From NCBI GenBank assembly GCA_001599595.1, contig BCHH01000003.1, forward strand, positions 3,715,619 to 3,779,618: a stretch of DNA of 64,000 bases, written 5' to 3'. This document shows positions 56,526 through 64,000 of this stretch, piece by piece (the first letter of the stretch is position 1; the number at the start of each line of letters is the position of its first letter). A program made the translations under genes and the position numbers. The notes under the pieces were generated by a model, which was not told where the DNA came from, did no database searches, and saw only the letters and a list, made by a program, of their open reading frames with translations. Source of the stretch: Beverwykella pulmonaria (Eukaryota; Ascomycota; Dothideomycetes; Pleosporales; Melanommataceae).

Positions 56526-57714
56526 ATGAGCGCCAAAATCAAAGAAGTCCACGCAAAACTCCCGCGCAGCTTCGATCGCCCAGATGAGCCCTGGCACCAC
56601 TACCTCACCATCGACCTCATCTGGAAAGTGCTCGGGTACACACTGTTCCACCCCTGGACATCATGGATCCTCGTGCTGTGTCTGCGCGCGCAGCTTACGC
56701 CCTACGACGCCCCCGAGATGAATATCGCCTTGGCATGGGCCCTCGCCATGAACACCATTAGCGCCTTCAATCTCTTCAGCGAGTTGATCGCATACGGCAA
56801 ACCCCGCCAGGTGGACTTGAGTGAGGAGGTCATTGTAATAACGGGCGGCGTGGAGGGGCTAGGAGGTCTCCTAGCAGAAACCTATGGCATGCGCAGCGCG
56901 AATGTCGCTGTGCTAGACACGAAGGAGATCAGCGATGAGGAGGGCGAGGAGAAGGGCATCTTGTACTACAAGTGCGATGTATCGGATCCAAAGCAGGTCG
57001 AGGCTGTTGCAGCTGAGATCGTGGAAGACGTAGGTCTTCTCTCTCTGTAGATGAGAAAGAACGCATATACTAACGCGCCACAGCTCGGTGTGCCCACCAT
57101 CCTGATCAACAATGCAGGCATCACCCAGAGCAAGTCTATCCTAGACTCAACAGCAGAAGATGTCGAAAAGTAGGCCTGCCACCCTCTCCTCCTCCACCCA
57201 GTCTAACCCGTACTGCAGGATCTTTCGCACAAACACCCTCTCCCACTTCAACACCCTGCGAACCTTCCTCCCACACATGCTCCGCGAACGCCGCGGCACA
57301 ATTGTAACCGTGTCCTCGGTGCTGGCCAACGTCGGCGCCGCAAACCTCTCCTCCTACACAGCCTCAAAAGCCGCCCTCCTCGCGCTCCACCACTCCCTCC
57401 GCGCCGAAATCGCACAGCACCCTGACGGCAAAGACATAAAGACTATACTCGTAACGCCGGGCCAGATGAGCACGAAGATGTTTGCAGGCGTGAAGACGCC
57501 GAGTAACTTCTTAGCGCCTGTTGTTGCACCGGTGGATGTTGCGAGGGATGTTCTGAAGCTGATTGAGAAGGGAGAGAGTGGGGAGGTGGCCGTGCCGCTT
57601 TATTCTCAGTATATACAGGTCTTCGGAGCTCTTCCTGTCGGAGTGCAGGCGTTGATTAGGCGATGGAGCGGCATTGATACTGCAATGGCCAAGGCTGGAT
57701 TGGTAGAGAAATAG
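56526..57714 (+). CDS. Short-chain dehydrogenase/reductase, retinol-dehydrogenase-like
   Basis: Three exons (56526-57029, 57084-57169, 57219-57714; introns 54 and 49 bp) give 361 residues; an upstream in-frame ATG at 56493 would add 11. Hydrophobic segments near residues 30-55 (VLGYTLFHPWTSWILVLCLRA) and 68-85 suggest a membrane anchor, as in lipid-droplet or ER members (17-beta-HSD11/13-like). The cofactor motif is ITGGVEGLGGLLAE (TGxxxGxG), then INNAG, the catalytic Ser in VTVSSVLAN, and YTASK (YxxxK). The position of an Asp after beta-2 (VLDTKE) suggests NAD preference. It probably oxidises or reduces a lipid alcohol/ketone; the substrate is unknown. Confidence 0.9.
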
Positions 57715-58080
57715 TTGAATAGGAAGAGAAGATTGATACCCAGAGGAGTCGGAAGACATACAGCATCGCTAGAGGTTTATGGGTTGTAGTGCAAGCTTGA
57801 GATACCGCTCTGTAGAATATGTAGAACTATTGCATTTATTGTTATATAGCAAGCGTCGCATCGATCAGCATCACCCATTATCGCACTCTTCGTTCTACAT
57901 CCTGCTTCGGCTCGATACTGCACACATCGAATTATCGCCTGCAAGCAGTCAACAGAAAATGATTCGACATTGAAGAGAACACATTGATGGGGAATTCCGA
58001 TCCAACCGAAAGTGAACATCGTAAATACCAGATAAAGATACCTACCACCCCATCCAGCACACAGTCTTGGTTGCTTATTC
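57715..58080. other. Convergent intergenic region
   Basis: About 370 bp between the short-chain dehydrogenase and the F-box/R3H gene; no gene seen. Confidence 0.4.
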
Positions 58081-59335
58081 CTACCCTTTCGTGATGACAA
58101 CGTATCTCTCGTCACCAGCACCCTTCGACGTCGTCAGCAAGCCCATGTCCTGCGCGAAGCTGTGAATCATAGCGCGGTGTAAGCTTCCAGAAGGGGGCAT
58201 CTCGAGATGGGTGCCGTGCTCTCTAACCATCAATTCCGCCATGTCTCGTACCTCTTCTCGCACTGCGTCCACTCCACCTTCATTGCAGGCTCTTGTGAAG
58301 AGTTTGGATGACTTGCCAGACCATTGGACTTTCCGCAGTGGAGCCAGCCTCATGGCTCGTTCCCAGTCTTCCACACCGGCAGTTTTTTTCTTCGGCGCAA
58401 GGCTATGGACGATATGTTGGAGTTGCGACGCGCCGCTCTGATCCGCGCTGATGTACTCACCTCCATACTCCACAAAGATTCCATTATCTTTGCACCGATC
58501 TACTACCCCTTCAACGAACCGACTACTCCGGTTGCTGAGCTTGCCGGTCAGATTAATGCTGATTTTGCCGCTGTAGTGCGAGTAGATGCGCGCTACGAGC
58601 CAGGAGATGTCGTCAACGTGGTTGTTCATGAAACACCTGGCCGTTCTGTTGTCAAGGAGGAGGGAATGGAGGCTGAACACACGTCCTTCACGCATCCATC
58701 CAGGAGCGGGAGTGACATCCAGCAAGACAGTTTCGATTCCCGACGGTAGAAGCGGGACAGCATTGAACCATGCTTCCACAAGCTCTGGGTGCAGACTAAA
58801 CATGTGAGTACAATGAGAAAGATGTCCGACAAGGGTTGTACTGCAATATGCAGATATCGAAGACACTGCCAATGTATTGTTTTTCAACAAGGATGAGGGG
58901 CTTGCTTACTGGAAAAGCAATTAGCATGCCATCATCAAAAAGGTCAGAGCACAAATTCTAAGGAAATTCTTAGTATTTGCACCCAGAGTTCCGTACCAGG
59001 TGGGGATAGCCTGTCGCCCAATCCGCCTTCTTAATATTCTCAAGCTTGGCGTCATGGAAAACGCTGATGGAAAGGCGATTCAGCATGGGTCTGTACTTGG
59101 TGCCATCGACGGTCAAGAACATTGAAGGGGCGAGGTTTATTGGTCTCTTCAAATACCAGAGTGGGGACCAGGAGCTGAGCACCCATGGCATGTCGCGACG
59201 GATGACTCTACAGACGCGCAGGAGTGCTGTGATGGTTGTGGGCCATGGGGAACCGACTATGAGGTTTTCTTGCTGTACGGCTGCTAGAAGAATTTTTTGC
59301 CGAAGCTCACGCGGTAAATCGGTGAGTGTGATCAT
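58081..59335 (-). CDS. Probable F-box protein with C-terminal R3H-like domain
   Basis: Two exons, 59335-58983 and 58795-58081, joined by a tentative 187-bp intron (phase 2), give 355 residues. Exon 1 begins MITLTDLPRELRQKILLAAV, an F-box-like start, and continues with YLKRPINLAPSMFLTVDGTKYR. Exon 2 begins with LHPELVEAWFNAVPLLPSGIETVLLDVTPAP and ends with SLHRAMIHSFAQDMGLLTTS..GDERYVV, matching the R3H single-strand nucleic-acid-binding fold (R..H..A..) by pattern only. The two halves share a common style seen in uncharacterised Dothideomycete proteins, but the exact junction is uncertain; GTGCAAAT at 58982 is a weak donor. If the intron is wrong these are two neighbouring genes. Confidence 0.58.
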
Positions 59336-60713
59336 GGATTGATGAATCGTAGATGAGCTAGAAGGCGAAGGGTTGAGTGTTGTTGGAAAGACGTTCGTGC
59401 ACGACACGATATAATGCCAGCCTTGTCTGCATGTAAGCGCCTGGTGAGTCATGCATTTTGATACGGGTGAGCGAACATGGGCGACGAACACTATTAACCC
59501 AACATGACCTTATTTCTTGTAACCCCATTCTCATGCTGGGCATCTTCCGGGGTTTATCTTATCTGGATGATCAGATGGAAAGATCATTTTCAAGTCAGGT
59601 TGGTCATAGGGCACGAATGTGTTATGCAGTCAACGGAGAAGTATCATCGGTTCAGCTGACTAGTACCCAGGTACAAATTATGTTACTTTACAGGAATAAA
59701 GCAGATGGTTGATAAAAACAGGAGGCCTTCTCGGATTCGATTGCGTCTCTGAAACAAGATCCATTTTCTCAATATCTAGAATTTGACATATCCTGAGCGG
59801 GCTCCATCTTGTCGAGCGCTTACCTGCGTAGCAATAGCATTGCCTTAACACGTTAAGTGCCGGCCATAGCCAACCATGTTTATTTAAGGGAGGCTCCCCC
59901 TCTTAATCCGCTTATCTGTGCATCGGCCTTTGTCATTGAGATTTTGGGACAGTGCCGTTTTCTTTACGAACTCTCCTCTACTACAGGATTATCTCATATT
60001 CTTTTCTCTGTGGTCCTACTCTTGTTGACTCTCACTATTTTGTGAACCCACTCAGGCATTCAGTCTCTCTCCTTCTCTCTTTTTACTCGAGCATCCGCAC
60101 GTCAATATTGTTTGTTGGTGTACCGAAATTGCTTCATGATTAGTCCAGGAGAGCACGCCAAATTGGGCAGACAATACACTTATATTTCATGATGAGCTAG
60201 CTCCAACGCTCATGTTGGTTATTAACTAACCCTTGTCTAACTTTGATCCGGGACTGAAATTCCCCTGAATTCCAGAGTTCTATCAACGTCTGTTTCATTT
60301 TTTATTTTCAACGGAGGGACAATATGCCGTACCTCGTGCATTTGTTTAGCACTGTCGCTGAAAGTATGGAGCAAAACTACAATTCCAGAAAAATCGCATG
60401 CTTGATGGTCAGAGAAGAAAGTTCAAATACACTCAGAAAACATATATCCCAATAGTTGCGGTTCGGCCGTCCTCCCTTCTAGCGTTATTGGAGGAGTTCG
60501 TCAGTTCAACGACGCTGAAGTGGCGAATTATTAACGCGTACGTAACTTAGTTCTAGCAGTAGCTATCTCACCACTCCTTGATTCTAAAGTATGCTCGAAG
60601 CTTCTCTGTGGCAAATTGATAATGTATATAGTCACGTTAGTCCCCGGCCCTCTATGGAATAGAGAGAATAGTAGTATATAGGAGAGTTAAGTTACGTTAG
60701 TAAAAATTGTACT
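59336..60713. other. Intergenic, 1.4 kb, AT-rich toward the right
   Basis: Upstream of the F-box/R3H gene and 3' flank of the NLR gene. No supported gene. Several T-rich and TATA-like runs at 59960-60320 and 60600-60700. Confidence 0.45.
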
Positions 60714-63700
60714 CTAAAGCGCGTTGACGGCACCCTTGTTGAGCAGCAGCTTCACCACCTGCTTGTGGCCTCCTTGTGAAGCTGCATAGAGTGCGTTGCC
60801 GTATCTTCCACTCTGCGCGTTGACGTCGGCGCCTGCGTCGAGCAGCAGCTTCACCACCTGCTCGTGGCCTNNNNNNNNNNNNNNNNNNNNNNNNNNNNNN
60901 NNNNNNNNNNNNNNNNNNNNNNNNNNNNNNNNNNNNNNNNNNNNNNNNNNNNNNNNNNNNNNNNNNNNNNNNNNNNNNNNNNNNNNNNNNNNNNNNNNNN
61001 NNNNNNNNNNNNNNNNNNNNNNNNNNNNNNNNNNNNNNNNNNNNNNNNNNNNNNNNNNNNNNNNNNNNNNNNNNNNNNNNNNNNNNNNNNNNNNNNNNNN
61101 NNNNNNNNNNNNNNNNNNNNNNNNNNNNNNNNNNNNNNNNNNNNNNNNNNNNNNNNNNNNNNNNNNNNNNNNNNNNNNNNNNNNNNNNNNNNNNNNNNNN
61201 NNNNNNNNNNNNNNNNNNNNNNNNNNNNNNNNNNNNNNNNNNNNNNNNNNNNNNNNNNNNNNNNNNNNNNNNNNNNNNNNNNNNNNNNNNNNNNNNNNNN
61301 NNNNNNNNNNNNNNNNNNNNNNNNNNNNNNNNNNNNNNNNNNNNNNNNNNNNNNNNNNNNNNNNNNNNNNNNNNNNNNNNNNNNNNNNNNNNNNNNNNNN
61401 NNNNNNNNNNNNNNNNNNNNNNNNNNNNNNNNNNNNNNNNNNNNNNNNNNNNNNNNNNNNNNNNNNNNNNNNNNNNNNNNNNNNNNNNNNNNNNNNNNNN
61501 NNNNNNNNNNNNNNNNNNNNNNNNNNNNNNNNNNNNNNNNNNNNNNNNNNNNNNNNNNNNNNNNNNNNNNNNNNNNNNNNNNNNNNNNNNNNNNNNNNNN
61601 NNNNNNNNNNNNNNNNNNNNNNNNNNNNNNNNNNNNNNNNNNNNNNNNNNNNNNNNNNNNNNNNNNNNNNNNNNNNNNNNNNNNNNNNNNNNNNNNNNNN
61701 NNNNNNNNNNNNNNNNNNNNNNNNNNNNNNNNNNNNNNNNNNNNNNNNNNNNNNNNNNNNNNNNNNNNNNNNNNNNNNNNNNNNNNNNNNNNNNNNGGCC
61801 TCCTTCTGAAGCCGCATAGAGTGCGTTGCCGTAGAATCCACCCTGCGCGTTGACGTCGGCGCCTGCGTTGAGCAGCAGCTTCACTACCTGCTCGTGGCCT
61901 CTTTCTGAAGCCGCCTGGAGTGCGTTACCGTAGAATCCATCCTGCGCGTTGACGTCGGCGCCCTTCTCTAGTAAAATCTTTACTACATCTCTCAAATCCA
62001 AGAGCGCTGCATAGTAAAGCGGATCTAATATCTTCTTGGGATCCTTTAGAAAGTCTGGCTTCTCCCAAGGTTTCTCAGGATCCCACAACCGAATCCAGTT
62101 GACGTACGCAGACTTCTCCTTAGAGCAGAGGCGAATTGCCATCTGGTCTGTCTCCTTTGTATGTTCTCCTGTCTTATAAGCGTGGCTGATCCAATACTCT
62201 GCTGAGTAACGTGCGAGCCTAAATAAGCTAAGGAAGTCTGGGTCTAGCTCTAGTTGTTGGAACTGAAGAAGGTAGCTAAGGCAGCTAGTTGCTATAGCAT
62301 TATGGCAGACATCATGTCGCATGCCGTACTTTGCTGCTTTTCCCTTCCAAATTCTGTCTGAAACAAGGTACTCTTTGACTGAGTAATGCGCTAACGCAAC
62401 AATTCCTCTTGATTCATCTTTAAGCTTGAAGTCGCTCTCCTGCTTATAGTCGCTGTCCCACTCAAAGTCGCTGTCCCACTTATGTTTGTTGTTAACAGTA
62501 ATAGTAACAAGACTAGAGCAGATATCCAATGCGTCTAATGGATCTTCAAGAACTTTGTCACGGTCAAATGCAGGGTCTTGCTTGGTGTCAATGGCGATAA
62601 CCTCGGCAATCTCGTTGACTGAGAGTGGCCGTGCAGAGAATGTTAGCCACTGTAAGATGCAAATAGCATACTCTGAATCAGCTTCGCTTATCGCGGAAAG
62701 GATGCGTTCGTATGTCTGGTCTAACGTTGGTGGCAGTGTAGCAAGAGCCTTGCGGAGTGTCGCGCGATTGCGGCACTTTGCTAATGTATCAAGCTGGCAT
62801 GCAGCCCATCGAAACCTGTTGTATGCATTAACATAGATTATATCAAACTTAAATTAAAAGCATACATCCCATGAGCCCGGTCTCTTAGTACCGTCTCAAT
62901 CTCTTGTCTAACATCATCTTTTCTCCATTTTTGAAGGATTTTGTCAGTGGTTAGCCTGTCTTGGACATATAATTGTATGTCTTTGTCTACTAGCGCGCTT
63001 CGGAGACAGATTCTGTTCTGGTCGTCTACTAACTCTTCTAGGGTGCTCTCAATGTCTCGCTCCCTTCGGCTTGTTACTAGCAGGTGCAAGTTTGAGAGTT
63101 TCCATCCTATTATTGTTTTAAGCATCTTTATTAGCTCTAAGCGTTGAGCGCATTCATCAAGGGCATCAAGCACAACGTAGACCAGTGGCAGCTCTTGCAT
63201 CATCAACCGCAATGCCTTTTGAAGTGCATCTACTGATGGCTGCCGCTGCCCGCTTTCGCACGAAGAGAACAGGTCGTCAAGGCTTGCAGGAATGTTGTTA
63301 GACTGCTGTGAGAGCTGGCACAGTAGCGAACGTAGCATTTTCTCTGGGTCCTGCTTCTGCTCGTCATTGAAGTCGAAGAAGAAAAACACAGCCACCTTGC
63401 CAGGGTTATCCTGACAGTATTTGAGCACGTCGTGAAGAACAGCAGAGCATAGGATAGTCTTGCCGCACCCAGGGATTCCAAACAGCCAAAGAGGCAACGT
63501 AGCCTCTGTCTTCCACCTAGTGTATTCCCTGCCCTCAAGGAACCAACCCCCAGTGTTGGCCTGCCGTAACTTGAGTGCTTTCTGGTAGTTCTCGGACGGG
63601 TCTGGCGGAGACAGCCACTGGCAGACCTTGGACAATTTCTCATCTGCAGAGGAGTCAGTGACCATTATGCAATTCCCTCCTAGACAGCTGCCTGCAAGAG

Positions 63701-63877
63701 GGTGCAACGTTGACGATGCAGCAGCGCAAGAGCGTTTGGTATGTTAGCTCGGGCCTTGCAGAAACCCGGATCCTCCTATGACCTACCGGGCGGCCGGAAC
63801 TCGACTTGGACGGGGCCGTTGATGATGCCGGCCTGAAAGCTAGTATTCGCATTGCCGAAAGATATCGCAGACGCCAT
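60714..63877 (-). CDS. NLR-type protein: N-terminal amyloid-like motif, NACHT NTPase, ankyrin repeats
   Basis: Three exons: 63877-63787, 63691-62866 and 62815-60714, introns 95 and 50 bp. Exon 1 encodes ~30 residues, SISFGN-like text GNANTSFQAGIINGPVQVEF, whose G/N/Q-rich G-I-I-N-G-P-V pattern resembles sigma/PP-type amyloid motifs on fungal NLRs. Exon 2 carries the NACHT core: LFGIPGCGKTILCSAVLHD (Walker A), VYVVLDALDEC (Walker B) and LLVTSRRE. Exon 3 adds the winged-helix and LAHYSVKEYL region, then ankyrin repeats of 33 residues (GFYGNALQAASERGHEQVVKLLL...). The repeats are nearly identical and 926 N (60871-61796) replace part of them, so the full length is unknown. Family role: non-self recognition and programmed cell death. 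Confidence 0.9.
60720..61965 (-). repeat. 99-bp coding tandem repeat (33-residue ankyrin units) with 926-N gap
   Basis: About two units are visible on each side of N 60871-61796. Units are nearly identical in DNA (GCCGCATAGAGTGCGTTGCC and GAGCAGCAGCTTCAC recur). Unit phase predicts a missing length of 94 plus a multiple of 99 (for example 886 or 985); 926 does not fit and also breaks the frame. Confidence 0.85.
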
Positions 63878-64000
63878 GGTGCTGTTGGAGCAGAACATGC
63901 ATCTGCGACGGCGTTGCGGCGAAGCGTTACCGTGCTGAATCAGCTGACGCTCAGACCCACCTAACGCTCGATTTTCGTCATATCGCTCCACACTTCAACA

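Noticed and set aside
60796..61853. Frames of 300 codons or more on both strands over the N gap
   Set aside because: They consist of N and carry no information; only the flanking ankyrin units are real.

Overview
The window is fungal nuclear DNA from a filamentous ascomycete (Pezizomycotina). Genes carry one to four short introns, mostly 45-110 bp, with GT(A/G)NGT donors and CTNAC-type branch sites. The family set is typical of that group: Zn2Cys6, APSES and homeobox-C2H2 regulators, HET, NACHT-ankyrin, Clr5-TPR and BYS1-like proteins. Several non-functional copies carry CpA-to-TpA type changes that resemble RIP, the fungal repeat-induced point mutation process. A Dothideomycete is my best guess, but nothing here proves the class.

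Region by region. 0-6.6 kb: the tail of a histidine-phosphatase gene, a DUF1989 gene, and a five-exon homeobox/C2H2 regulator on the minus strand. 7.9-15.2 kb is a decayed accessory block. It holds a beta-propeller lectin frame with two stops, a 0.2 kb cytochrome P450 fragment, an unusual STAND-N/G-alpha fusion gene, and a broken full-length P450 from which the fragment appears to be copied. 15.2-23.7 kb: relics, a one-exon accessory gene with an EGK motif, a long inverted repeat, a Clr5-TPR gene with nearly identical 126-bp repeats (assembly gap inside), and an 84-bp tandem repeat. 23.7-29.4 kb is ordinary: a Cys-rich conserved protein, snu23, a glutathione S-transferase and an Xbp1-like APSES regulator. 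29.4-33.0 kb holds no gene I can support.

33.0-42.7 kb: DNA topoisomerase II (five exons, intact), an NTF2-like/MDR-oxidoreductase fusion and a Zn2Cys6 regulator. 43.5-46.9 kb: a HET-domain gene and a frameshifted P-loop GTPase pseudogene with a C-terminal membrane segment. 47.3-53.1 kb: acetyl-CoA acetyltransferase, a BYS1-like secreted protein and the Sds3-like histone-deacetylase subunit. 53.8-56.3 kb: a decayed BYS1-like copy and a Tc1/mariner element with perfect 33-bp terminal inverted repeats and eight in-frame stops. 56.5-59.3 kb: a short-chain dehydrogenase and a probable F-box/R3H gene. 60.7-63.9 kb: an NLR-type gene with a short N-terminal motif resembling amyloid signalling motifs, a NACHT domain and 33-residue ankyrin repeats interrupted by a 926-N gap.

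Housekeeping genes (TOP2, thiolase, snu23, Sds3) are intact and read cleanly. The lesions are confined to accessory genes, which argues against general sequencing error. The most interesting theme is the density of NLR/allorecognition-type architectures: the G-alpha fusion, Clr5-TPR, HET and sigma-like-NACHT-ANK. Two of them carry nearly identical internal repeats that the assembly could not resolve. All exon borders and family calls were read by eye from the sequence; no database search was run.
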